Shown: positions 17,376 to 25,123 of the stretch, piece after piece
Layout of the letters: each line of letters opens with the position of its first letter
How positions within the stretch are numbered: position 1 is the first letter of the stretch
Source of the DNA: Thiorhodococcus drewsii AZ1
Lineage (GTDB): Bacteria; Pseudomonadota; Gammaproteobacteria; Chromatiales; Chromatiaceae
Assembly: GCF_000224065.1 (NCBI RefSeq)
Contig: NZ_AFWT01000022.1
Span: forward strand, 1 to 64,000
Direction: 5' to 3'
Length of the DNA: 64,000 nucleotides
Notes under the pieces: generated by a model
Seen by the model: only the letters and a program-made list of their open reading frames with translations
Database searches by the model: none
What the model was told of the DNA's origin: nothing
Translations under genes and position numbers: made by a program

Positions 17376-19314
17376 ATCTAAAGGCACTCGATGTCGCGTT
17401 AGAAAAAAGGACTATGATCGCGTGGTTCTTACAGAAACACTGCCATTCGACACTCCGATCATATTTTCCAATGACGGCTTCTATGAGAACCTCAAAAGAT
17501 CAACAACTCGAATATCAAATGATATTCTCGATATGATCCAAAGCTCAAAAAAACCAACTATACCTTTTCACTACAAAATCCGAAGGAACTCCACTGAATA
17601 CAGAAGACTTTCCATAATACATCCTTCAGCACAATACAGGATTAGAAATATTTACCAAGAATACGACGAAGTGATTTTACATTATTCAAGAATCAGCCCG
17701 GCATCGATACGCGCCCCGCATCGCAAGACTAGTGTCTTCTATCTAAAGAATCACCTCAATGATATTTACAAGTTTAAGTCTGGCATTGTCAGCACCACAG
17801 AGATGGAGAAATTCGCAAGGCATGCCCCTTCTTTCTTTTCATATAGAGGTTTCAACCGGCTATATGAGTTTTTTGAATCTCCTGATTATTTTCGGCTCGA
17901 AAAAAAATACTCGATATTTTGGAGTCTAGACGTAAGCAAGTGCTTTGATAGCATCTACACACATTCATTATCCTGGGCGATAAAAGGAAAAAATTTCACA
18001 AAAGAACATAAGGCTGTAAGTACGACATTCGCTCAAGCGTTCGACTCAGCCATGCAAAATGCAAATCATCAAGAGACAAATGGGATAATCATTGGCCCTG
18101 AGGCAAGCCGAATATTCGCAGAGTTAATATTTCAAGCAATAGACCGTAAGGTAATACAGACTCTCGAAGATCGCTGCAAGTATCAGTTCGATGAACAATA
18201 TTGTTTTCGACGCTACGTCGACGATGTATATATTTTTGCAATTACAGAAATAATTGCAGCCGAAGTTTATAATTGCTATGCAAATGAGCTTCTTGCGTTC
18301 AACCTGCACACCAATTCTAATAAACTCGTAAAGATTACCCGACCTTTTTTCACAAAAAAGTCGATGATCATACAAGAAACACGTCGAGATCTCGCTAATT
18401 TTTTAGATAAATTTCTAGGTCATAGAAAAAATGATAATGCCATTTTTCCAAAAAAAATATATTCCACTTGGAAGCTTACAAGAAGTTTTATTGATGCAAT
18501 TAAGAGCAACTGTAAAAAGCGTGATGTAGATTACCATGAAGTCAGCTCTTATATTGTATCTACCGCATCAAAAAGAATTGAAGTCTTAGTTAAGATAGCC
18601 CCAGAACCGGGACTTGAAAACGAAGAAAAATACGCCGATGCCATTGTTGTTTTATTAGACATATTGTTTTTCTTTTATAGCGTTGCTCCTACAGTCACAG
18701 GTTCTTACAAAATATCCCGATCAATCGTTTTAGTCTCTCGATTTTCAAAAAAATGCCTACCTATCTACCAAGATAGAATCCTGCAGCTAATTTATGATTT
18801 AGCTGAAAATTATTTCGAATCTAAAAATGACACTAGAGTAATTATTTCCGATGAATTATCTCTGGAATACATAAATGTCTCGTTAGCATTAGCAGAACTT
18901 GGGGATAAATACTCACTTCCTGATGATACCGTGAAAAAGATATTCAACATAAACAACGAAATGTCTTATTTTCACTGGATTTCCGCCCTCTTCTACGTTA
19001 GAAATGCCCGCAGATATAGTGAAATCATGGGCTTACTTGAACAGTCGGCATACCGTTTTTTAGATCGCATCCAGCAAATAGAAACGGACGCTGAAATTTG
19101 CCTAGTGTTTATGGATCTCGTCAGCTGCCCCTATTTATCTAATACAATCAAGAAGAAAGCCATCTCCGAATATTGCAAGGCGCGACAGATCTCTCCTCCC
19201 ACTAAAGCCGAAAAGGAAACATTTATTAATACCACAACAAAATGGTTTGTTGACTGGAAAAATCTCGATTTACTTCAAGCGCTTGAGAAGAAAGAGTTGA
19301 AACGAATGTACTAG
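17368..19314 (+). CDS. drt3b: Defence reverse transcriptase Drt3b (UG8 type)
   Basis: About 648 residues from the ATG at 17368, which overlaps the end of drt3a by 8 bp; a GTG at 17329 would add 13. Motif A is WSLDVSKCFDSIYTHSL (Asp188). The next block is GIIIGPEASRIFAELIFQAI, in the style of Abi-type reverse transcriptases (AbiA/AbiK/Abi-P2) rather than retrons. The catalytic box is RRYVDDVYIFA (Asp285, Asp286). About 300 helical residues follow with no known domain, as in other Abi-like enzymes. As second gene of a two-reverse-transcriptase operon of this size it fits Drt3b, reported, as I recall, to make the complementary poly(AC) strand without a nucleic acid template. AT-rich like drt3a. 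Confidence 0.85.
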   Translation: MRKSKGTRCRVRKKDYDRVVLTETLPFDTPIIFSNDGFYENLKRSTTRISNDILDMIQSSKKPTIPFHYKIRRNSTEYRRLSIIHPSAQYRIRNIYQEYDEVILHYSRISPASIRAPHRKTSVFYLKNHLNDIYKFKSGIVSTTEMEKFARHAPSFFSYRGFNRLYEFFESPDYFRLEKKYSIFWSLDVSKCFDSIYTHSLSWAIKGKNFTKEHKAVSTTFAQAFDSAMQNANHQETNGIIIGPEASRIFAELIFQAIDRKVIQTLEDRCKYQFDEQYCFRRYVDDVYIFAITEIIAAEVYNCYANELLAFNLHTNSNKLVKITRPFFTKKSMIIQETRRDLANFLDKFLGHRKNDNAIFPKKIYSTWKLTRSFIDAIKSNCKKRDVDYHEVSSYIVSTASKRIEVLVKIAPEPGLENEEKYADAIVVLLDILFFFYSVAPTVTGSYKISRSIVLVSRFSKKCLPIYQDRILQLIYDLAENYFESKNDTRVIISDELSLEYINVSLALAELGDKYSLPDDTVKKIFNINNEMSYFHWISALFYVRNARRYSEIMGLLEQSAYRFLDRIQQIETDAEICLVFMDLVSCPYLSNTIKKKAISEYCKARQISPPTKAEKETFINTTTKWFVDWKNLDLLQALEKKELKRMY

Positions 19315-19321
19315 CGAGGTA

Positions 19322-19480
19322 TCTTTTACGATGAGAGTCGCGCTTTGCCTCCTCCACAGGAGTTGTAACTTCTGTCTTTCTACGGACAACGACTTTTGGA
19401 TCCCGAAGAGAAAATTGCGTATCCGTATTGAGCGGGCTTAGTGCTCGCACACACTCAGGGGGCGGCACGACTCTCACCTT
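19322..19480 (+). ncRNA. Candidate DRT3 non-coding RNA with ACACAC template
   Basis: This segment starts 8 bases after the drt3b stop. A 9-bp helix (TGAGAGTCG at 19332-19340 with CGACTCTCA at 19468-19476) closes it. Inside are hairpins at 19349-19362 (CTCCT/AGGAG), 19381-19427 (TACGGA/TCCGTA) and 19430-19446 (GAGC/GCTC). Directly after the last one is an unpaired GCACACACTC with ACACAC at 19449-19454. As I recall, an ACACAC template in the ncRNA directs poly(GT) synthesis by DRT3. The tract occurs nowhere else in the leader or tail of this operon. RNA ends are guesses, and position relative to known DRT3 ncRNAs was not compared. Confidence 0.6.
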
Positions 19481-19494
19481 TACCCTAAGAGTCG
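19468..19494 (+). terminator. Hairpin competing with the ncRNA closing helix
   Basis: CGACTCT (19468-19474) can also pair with AGAGTCG (19488-19494) across a 13-base loop. The same CGACTCT forms the right side of the closing helix of the candidate ncRNA, so the two structures exclude each other. It may mark the processed 3' end of the RNA or act as a weak terminator; no T-run follows. Confidence 0.35.
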
Positions 19495-19580
19495 CCCTAT
19501 AACGCCGTCTAGAGCATCTCAGGAACTGGCTCTATCTGGAAAGAACCGTACGCAGCTCCACCCAGAATAAGACCGGAAAC

Positions 19581-19619
19581 AAAAAAAAGGGCTTAGCCTC
19601 TCGGCTAAGCCCTTTTTTT
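19581..19619 (-). terminator. Strong bidirectional intrinsic terminator
   Basis: Eight A, then 10-bp perfect arms GGGCTTAGCC/GGCTAAGCCC around a TCTC loop, then seven T. It terminates in both directions. On the minus strand it lies 3 bases after the CCA end of the tRNA-Gln fragment, the usual place for a tRNA terminator. On the plus strand it also insulates the reverse transcriptase operon. Confidence 0.9.
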
Positions 19620-19622
19620 GTA

Positions 19623-19670
19623 TGGCTGGGGAACTAGGATTCGAACCTAGATTGACGGAGTCAGAGTCCG
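19623..19670 (-). tRNA. tRNA-Gln(CTG) 3' fragment, likely attachment-site copy
   Basis: Read on the minus strand this is the 3' part of a tRNA: anticodon arm GGACTCTGACTCC with loop CTCTGAC (anticodon CTG, Gln), T arm CTAGGTTCGAATCCTAG with a perfect 5-bp stem, and the acceptor 3' strand TTCCCCAGCCA. The D arm and 5' acceptor strand (expected TGGGGAA) are absent; homology stops at the anticodon stem near 19670. It cannot make a functional tRNA. Such 3' copies arise when an integrase uses a tRNA gene as its attachment site. An open frame over it (translating AGELGFEPRL) is an artefact. Confidence 0.75.
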
Positions 19671-19824
19671 CCAGGCTTCAGACGTTCCCTGATGGCCACA
19701 TCCTGCACGGGGTGTGGGCCGAGCGCATGCGGCTTGCGGCTAACCCCCGACATTTCGCCAAGCCGGCCCGGCCCAGATCGCCTCCAGCATCTTCTAAGGG
19801 GACAGTGTGGCAGCCGGTTTGGGC

Positions 19825-20577
19825 TCAATTGGCGGAAAAGGTGACGAGGACGCAGGTCAGGAGGGCCAGGGTCTCGGTGATTTCGACCAATGCGCCGGCG
19901 GTGTCTCCGGTGAATCCGGCGATGCGCTCCAGCATGCTGCGTCGGGCGAGTACGAAGGTCGTCACGGCCACGATCAGCAGAATCAGGCCGACCCAGCCAG
20001 TTGCGAGCAGGCAGACCAGGGCGCTGGTCAGGGTTGCGAACCAGGCGGTTCGCCGCTGCAGATGGCGGGATTGATCGCCCGCCATGCCGTGCTCTCGGGC
20101 ATAGGGCGTGGTGAGCAGCAGCAGTGACAGTTGGGTGCGCCCGAGCAGGGGCATGAACAGCAGCAGCCAAGGCTGTCCGTCGGTCATCAGGGCCTGGATG
20201 CCGGCCCATTTGGCGATCAGGACCAGGACGATGGCGCTCACCGCCGCCGGACCGCAGCGTGGGTCCTTCATGATGGCGAGGGTGCGCTCGCGGCTGCCGA
20301 GTCCGCCGACCCAGGCATCGGCGCTGTCACCCAGTCCGTCGAGATGGATGCCGCCGCTCGACCAGACCCAGAGGATGAGAACGAGTGCCGCCGCGACTCC
20401 CGGTTCGGTCTGAGCCAGCCCGATGCCGGCCGCCGCCACCAGGACGCCGAGTATCAGACCCACGACTGGGTACCAGGGGACTGAATGGCCGGTATCGGTC
20501 GCTGATGCCTCGCCGGGATCGGGGAAGGGCAGGCGGGTCAGCAGACGACCCGCGATCCACAAGGGGCGCAGGCTCAT
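19825..20577 (-). CDS. cobS: Adenosylcobinamide-GDP ribazoletransferase
   Basis: A 250-residue multi-helix membrane protein that joins adenosylcobinamide-GDP to alpha-ribazole (phosphate) in the last part of cobalamin assembly. The family signature GGIHLDGLGDSADAW lies near residues 75-89, followed by DPRCGPAA. The start ATG overlaps the TGA of cobC (ATGA), so the two are coupled. With cobC and cobT it forms the lower-ligand loop pathway; cobU is not in the window. Confidence 0.96.
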   Translation of the reverse strand: MSLRPLWIAGRLLTRLPFPDPGEASATDTGHSVPWYPVVGLILGVLVAAAGIGLAQTEPGVAAALVLILWVWSSGGIHLDGLGDSADAWVGGLGSRERTLAIMKDPRCGPAAVSAIVLVLIAKWAGIQALMTDGQPWLLLFMPLLGRTQLSLLLLTTPYAREHGMAGDQSRHLQRRTAWFATLTSALVCLLATGWVGLILLIVAVTTFVLARRSMLERIAGFTGDTAGALVEITETLALLTCVLVTFSAN

Positions 20578-21157
20578 GCCTGTCCCCGATGGAATACCAG
20601 GCTGGGGCGTCCTGGTGCCTCCAGAATGCGCAGCCGGGTGAAACAGGCGTAGGGCACCTCGACCAGCAGGATGGCCTCATCCGGCATCTGTAGCGTTTCG
20701 GCGACCAGCATGCGGATCACGCCGCCGTGGGTCACGGTAAGGGGTGTTCTCCATAGCGGGCGAGGATGTCGTGGTGGGCCTGGCGAACCCGATCGCGAAA
20801 CTCGGCGAAGGGCTCGCCGTCGGGTGGTGTATAGCCGACCGGATCGTCCCAGAAACGCGAGAGTTCGTCCGGTGGGATCTGATAGGCGGCCAGCCCTTCC
20901 CAGGCGCCGAATCCGCGCTCGGCGATTGCCGGTTCCTGGCTGAAAGGCAGGCCGAGCTGTTCGGCCAGCTGCCGCGCGAAGTCGGCGCAGCGACAGGAGG
21001 GCGAGCTGATGATCTCTGTCCAGTCGCAGGCGGACTCGGTGGCGAGCCGCATCTGCTCCCAGCCACGCTCGCTTAGCGGGTCGTCTTGATCACCACGGAA
21101 TCGAGCGCCACCCTGGACTTCGCCGTGGCGCAACAGATCTAGGAGGCGCTCGTTCAT
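20574..21157 (-). pseudogene. cobC: Alpha-ribazole phosphatase (histidine phosphatase), frameshifted
   Basis: The N-terminal part (from 21157) is a histidine phosphatase with the catalytic LLRHGEV, EIISSPSCRCADFARQLAEQ and the ERGFGAWEGL stretch. In the C-run read from the minus strand (20741-20744) one base is missing, and the frame stops at 20732 after YGEHPLP. Restoring one base continues the protein as LTVTHGGVIRMLVAETLQMP and then to HRGQA, with the second active-site His. It ends at 20574, overlapping the cobS start. CobC dephosphorylates alpha-ribazole 5'-phosphate. The neighbours are intact, so this is either a recent mutation or a homopolymer sequencing error. Confidence 0.85.
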
Positions 21158-21161
21158 TCGC

Positions 21162-22214
21162 CTAGACCTCAGTTACGCCGGCTTCTGAAAAAGTCGCCAT
21201 CCTCTGATGGACGACACAGGCGAGCCGTAGCAGCGGCACCAGTGCCTCGCCGCCGGTGGCCTCGCCCAGGCGCATTCCGAGATCCAGATAGGGATCCGCG
21301 TCGAGCGCCTCCATCATGAGCCGGTGACCCGGCTCGGCCGAGGTGTGCGAGAAGATCATCCAGTTGCGCACCTCGGGCTGCAGACGGACGGCGGCGAGCG
21401 CGGCCGCGCTCATGATGAAGCCGTCGACCAGGATCGGCAGACCGCGCTGGGCTGCGGTGATGTAGGCGCCGGTGGTGGCGACGATGTCGAAGCCGCCGAG
21501 ACGGGCGAGCAGGTCCAGTGTGGAGCGCCCGGGTTCCAGATGTAGCGCCAGCGCGGACTCGATGGCTTGGCGCTTACGGTCGATCCCTTCGGCGTTGAGT
21601 CCGGTTCCGGGTCCGACCATGTCGACGACCGGCTTGTCCAGCAGTGCGCAGGCGACGGCGGTGGCGGGCGTGGTGTTGCCGATGCCCATCTCGCCGCAGA
21701 TCAGCAGTCTGGCCCCGTTGCTCAGGGCGCGCTCCACACCGGAACGCCCCGCGTTCATGGCGGCCACCAGCTGTTCCTCGCTCATGGCCGGTTCGCGGGC
21801 GATGTTGCCGGTTCCGAAACCGAGCCGCTCGGAGCGGACGTTTTCAACTGGACCGGGATCGGTCAGGATCCCCAGGTCGATGATCTCCATCCGTGCGCCG
21901 ATCGCCTCCGCCATCACCGAGACGGCGGCGCCGCCGTGCGCGATGTTGCGCATCATCTGGATGGTCACCTCTTGCGGGTAGAGCGACACCCCCTCGGCGG
22001 CGACGCCGTGATCGGACATGAACTGGAGAATGTGGACCGGGTCCGGCGAGGGTGCCGAGGCGCCCTGCATGCCGGCGAGCTTGATGGCCATCTCTTCGAG
22101 CCGGCCGAGCGATCCGCGAGGCTTGGTCAGCTGATCTTGGCGCCGGCGCGCTGAATCGGCTGCCATGCTGTCGATCGGGAGGATGGGGTCGTTGATCCAG
22201 AGCAATCCTTCCAT
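21162..22214 (-). CDS. cobT: Nicotinate-nucleotide--dimethylbenzimidazole phosphoribosyltransferase
   Basis: A 350-residue enzyme that makes alpha-ribazole 5'-phosphate from dimethylbenzimidazole and nicotinate mononucleotide. Typical blocks are LTKPRGSLGRLEEMAIKLAG, FMSDHGVAAEGVSLYPQEVT, GEMGIGNTTPATAVACAL and VGPGTGL, with the catalytic Glu late in the chain. The ATG at 22214 (MEGLLWIND) is preceded by GGAGGTG at 8 bases and is preferred over the upstream 22262. Only 4 bp separate it from cobC, so cobT-cobC-cobS is one operon. Confidence 0.96.
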   Translation of the reverse strand: MEGLLWINDPILPIDSMAADSARRRQDQLTKPRGSLGRLEEMAIKLAGMQGASAPSPDPVHILQFMSDHGVAAEGVSLYPQEVTIQMMRNIAHGGAAVSVMAEAIGARMEIIDLGILTDPGPVENVRSERLGFGTGNIAREPAMSEEQLVAAMNAGRSGVERALSNGARLLICGEMGIGNTTPATAVACALLDKPVVDMVGPGTGLNAEGIDRKRQAIESALALHLEPGRSTLDLLARLGGFDIVATTGAYITAAQRGLPILVDGFIMSAAALAAVRLQPEVRNWMIFSHTSAEPGHRLMMEALDADPYLDLGMRLGEATGGEALVPLLRLACVVHQRMATFSEAGVTEV

Positions 22215-22571
22215 CAGCGGGTCACCTCCGTTGAGTGGGTGCCGTTCGTGCCGCTCGGGCAAACCCGCGTGAGCGTGTCCATGGGCATCAGTGGTGTCGT
22301 CTTCTGGGTCAGACGTGATTTTTTGTTATGCATGACTTGGTTCGTCGGTTCATTCGGTGAGGCAGTTCGCCGGCTTGCGCTGGCGGGGCCTGCCGGCAAA
22401 GGCGACCACATCGGCTGGCGGTATGCTGGCCGTGCTCGATCGCCGGTTGGCCTGGTCCGTCAGGCACCTCGCCTCCTGCTCATCCCAGTCGCGAGGAGGC
22501 GAGGTCGTTGGGTGCGACCGCGCGCTCGCTGGAGAGGCTCGGGCGCGATTCTCGCCGTTGCTGCCGGGTGT
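22215..22571 (-). other. 357-bp gap between btuB and cobT with a long inverted repeat
   Basis: No supportable gene on either strand. A perfect 11-bp inverted repeat (ACCTCGCCTCC at 22466-22476, GGAGGCGAGGT at 22495-22505) with an 18-base loop lies just downstream of btuB in its direction of transcription. It could be a terminator or a stabilising hairpin, but has no T-run. I see no cobalamin riboswitch core here, so cobT may be read from btuB or from its own unseen promoter. Confidence 0.45.
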
Positions 22572-24452
22572 TCAGTCGAAGCGCTTGGGCGCGTAGCGTA
22601 GCGTCAGATAGAAGGCCCGCCCGGGGCGATTGTAAAGGTATGCCGTTTCATAGTCCTCGTCGAAGGCGTTTTCCAATCTGGCCTGGAGCCGTAAGGCGGT
22701 GTTGATCGCGTACTCGGCGCGAAAATCCACCAGGCTGTAGCTGTCGAGCCGCTCGCTGTTGGCCAGGTCGTCGAACCGGCGTCCCGAGACGAAGAGGGTG
22801 GTGCCGATCGACCAGCGTTCGAATTGGCGGTCCAGATCGAGCTGGAAGGTCTGTTCTGCCCGACGTGGCAGCAGGTTGCCGTCGCTGGCGTTGTCGGAAC
22901 GGTTCTCTGGATCCATGAGGGTCAGCGCCGAGTTCAGGTCCCAGTCGAGGATGCGTGCCTGCGCCGATGCCTCAATGCCCAGGATGCGAGCGCTCTCGAT
23001 ATTGGCGGCTGATTGGGTGGGCGCGTCGTAGGCGATGAGGTCGTCGATCTGGGTGCGGAAGAGATTCAGCTCCCAACGTCCCAGCGTCGCCCAGCCGAGC
23101 GGCAGCTCGCCCTGGAGTCCCAGTTCGAGACTGTGCGACTGCTCGGGACCCAGCTCCGGATTGCCGTAGTTGGGATAGTAGAGGTCGTTGAAGGATGGCG
23201 CCTTGAATGCGGTTCCGTAGGAGGCCGAGACCTGAATGCCGTTCTCGAACAGATACCCAAGTGCGGCGTTGCCGGTGGCGTGTGTGCCGAATTGCTCGTC
23301 GTCGTCCTGACGCAGGCTGAAGGTCAGCGTGGTGGGGCCGAATTCGCCCTGGTATTGGCCGAAGACGCCCAGGTTGTCGCGTGAATCCTTGCTGTAGTCC
23401 ACGGTGCCGGACACGCTGTCCTTGGCGTAGTCCACTCCCAGTGTCAGCACCTGGCCCAGTGCGATACGCAGGTCGTTCTGCAGGGCCACGCTGTCGCGTT
23501 CGGTTTTGAAGCCGTCGAGGAAGCGATCGTCGATCCCTTCGGAGGCGTCGTCGTAATAGGCGCGATAGTTGTCCCAGCTGTGACCGGCCGAGAGGGTCAG
23601 CGTCCAGGGCGTCAGTGGCCGCAGCTTGAACTCGCCCCCCAGGACCTGCTGCCAGGAGCGCGAGACATTGCCTCCATACATCGATCCATCGAACTCGGTG
23701 CGGCTATGCGCGTTCAGCAGGTGCAGGTCGAGCGATGCCCGGTCGCTGAAGCGGTAGCCCGCGCGCACGTTGACGCCCAGCGTGTGGTATCCGTCGCGGT
23801 CGTTTTGGAGCACGCCGCATCCGGCATAGGGGATCGGGCGTCCGTCGCAGGCGTTGATGCCGTCGGTGCGCTCGGCGTTGACGCCCAGGTCGAACCAGGC
23901 GCGCTCGCCGCCTCCCGAAATCCCGGCCGATGCCGAGAGTGTGCCGAAGCTGCCGCCGCCGATGCTGGCGCGCGGTGTCAGCGGGCCGCCGCCGTGACGG
24001 GTGAAGATCTGGATGACACCGCCGATCGCCTCCGAGCCATAGAGGCTCGAACGCGGTCCGCGAACCACCTCGATGCGTTCGATCTGCTCGATCGGGATGT
24101 CCTGTAGCGGCGAGGTGCCCAACGTGGCCGAGCCGATTCGGACGCCGTCGATCAGGACCAGGACATGGTCGGAGTTGGTTCCACGCAGTGAGACGGAGGC
24201 CACGTGTCCAGCCCCGCCGTTCTGGGACAGGGTTACGCCGGGGACCCCGCGCAGCAGGTCGGGGACGGAGCGCGCTTGGCGGCGCTCGATCTCGGCGCGG
24301 TCGATGACGGTGACTGCGGCGAGCGCGGCGGTTTCCACAGTCGGGGTGCGTGTCGCCGTGACGATGACGGGGTCGAGATTGGTCGGTGAGTCGGCAAGCG
24401 CAGTGCCTGCCAGCGCGATGGCCAGTGGGGCCAGCGTCAATGGGTGCTTCAT
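22572..24452 (-). CDS. btuB: TonB-dependent vitamin B12 receptor
   Basis: A 626-residue outer-membrane receptor importing cobalamin and related corrinoids. Signal peptide (residues 1-20), TonB box region DPVIVTATRTP, plug domain with DLLRGVPGVTLSQNGGAG, VLIDGVRIG and RIEVVRGPRSSLYGSEAIGG, then a 22-strand barrel ending NRPGRAFYLTLRYAPKRFD. The cobalamin riboswitch just upstream and the cobTCS genes downstream confirm the substrate. Expression should fall when B12 is plentiful. Confidence 0.96.
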   Translation of the reverse strand: MKHPLTLAPLAIALAGTALADSPTNLDPVIVTATRTPTVETAALAAVTVIDRAEIERRQARSVPDLLRGVPGVTLSQNGGAGHVASVSLRGTNSDHVLVLIDGVRIGSATLGTSPLQDIPIEQIERIEVVRGPRSSLYGSEAIGGVIQIFTRHGGGPLTPRASIGGGSFGTLSASAGISGGGERAWFDLGVNAERTDGINACDGRPIPYAGCGVLQNDRDGYHTLGVNVRAGYRFSDRASLDLHLLNAHSRTEFDGSMYGGNVSRSWQQVLGGEFKLRPLTPWTLTLSAGHSWDNYRAYYDDASEGIDDRFLDGFKTERDSVALQNDLRIALGQVLTLGVDYAKDSVSGTVDYSKDSRDNLGVFGQYQGEFGPTTLTFSLRQDDDEQFGTHATGNAALGYLFENGIQVSASYGTAFKAPSFNDLYYPNYGNPELGPEQSHSLELGLQGELPLGWATLGRWELNLFRTQIDDLIAYDAPTQSAANIESARILGIEASAQARILDWDLNSALTLMDPENRSDNASDGNLLPRRAEQTFQLDLDRQFERWSIGTTLFVSGRRFDDLANSERLDSYSLVDFRAEYAINTALRLQARLENAFDEDYETAYLYNRPGRAFYLTLRYAPKRFD

Positions 24453-24615
24453 GTCGGGAGGGTCTCCAGCGATGACCTCTGCACACCCGCAGGGTCAAAT
24501 CAAGGAGGGGTCAGCGAGCGGGTTGGGCGAAGACGGGAGCGCGTGCGTGGAGCGTCGGGCATCCCAGGTGGACGCCCCTCGCGACCCCGGTGGGTGGGCC
24601 GTGGACGACACAGAA

Positions 24616-24634
24616 CGGACCGAGTGAAGGTCCG
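24616..24634 (-). promoter_or_regulatory. Hairpin in the riboswitch expression platform
   Basis: CGGACC/GGTCCG arms with a 7-base loop directly follow the riboswitch core in the direction of btuB. It is a candidate for the switching hairpin, but no T-run follows, so control may be at translation or by Rho. Confidence 0.35.
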
Positions 24635-24645
24635 AGTGCGGTCGG

Positions 24646-24860
24646 TTGGCCCGGATCTCCTGGCCGGTCTCCGGACTCACGATTGGGCCTGACGCCCAGA
24701 CGCGACACCTTCCCATGACGACATGTCACAGTGGCATCAGATCGCGTCTTCGATTCGTTTACCGTTGCGGGGGCAGCGCCGGGTTTGTTCCTCGTGTGCA
24801 GGTGACGCACCGGCTTCCCGTTCAACCCTCTGGGCGAAAGCTGCAGAGGGCACCTGAAGA
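24646..24860 (-). promoter_or_regulatory. Cobalamin riboswitch upstream of btuB
   Basis: On the minus strand the conserved core pieces appear in order: GGTGCCCTC, GGGAAGCCGGTGCG, CGGCGCTGCCCCCGCAACGG with TAAACG, GCCACTG, TGGGAAGG, and the B12 box AGTCCGGAGACCGGCCAGGAG. This is the standard adenosylcobalamin-sensing aptamer. Its end lies about 190 bases before the btuB start, leaving room for an expression platform. Binding is expected to shut off btuB. Confidence 0.95.
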
Positions 24861-24871
24861 TCGAGCGCGCT

Positions 24872-24900
24872 ATTAACGGTTTTTTTGAGTGGTAGGTCAA
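24872..24900 (-). promoter_or_regulatory. Sigma70-type promoter for the btuB riboswitch transcript
   Basis: Minus strand: TTGACC (24900-24895), 17-base spacer, GTTAAT (24877-24872). Transcription would begin near 24865, right at the start of the riboswitch aptamer, which supports the call. Confidence 0.7.
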
Positions 24901-25123
24901 TGATGGGAGGAGCGAATGGATGCGTGATCTAGGTCCCTTCGCTCGAACGGCATTCACGTAAAGACGTCGATAACTCTGTGGTTGAAATCGAAAGGCCCCT
25001 GTCTAGGCTCAATGCAAGCTGCGATAGTACACGAAATATGTACGTCTGCAGTCGATCTCGCTCAGGGGTGGCGCCGACTGAGTTCGTTGCCACCGTTCCA
25101 GTCAAGCGTTCGGGGGAGATGCC

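Noticed and set aside
16137-19314. Possibility that the RT genes belong to a group II intron or retron
   Set aside because: No maturase X or endonuclease domain, no retron motif set, and two distinct RTs in tandem; the debris at 1160-1350 is a separate, true intron remnant.
19622-20074. 150-codon frame beginning AGELGFEPRL
   Set aside because: This peptide is the well-known false translation of the antisense strand of a tRNA T arm; the rest is antisense to cobS.
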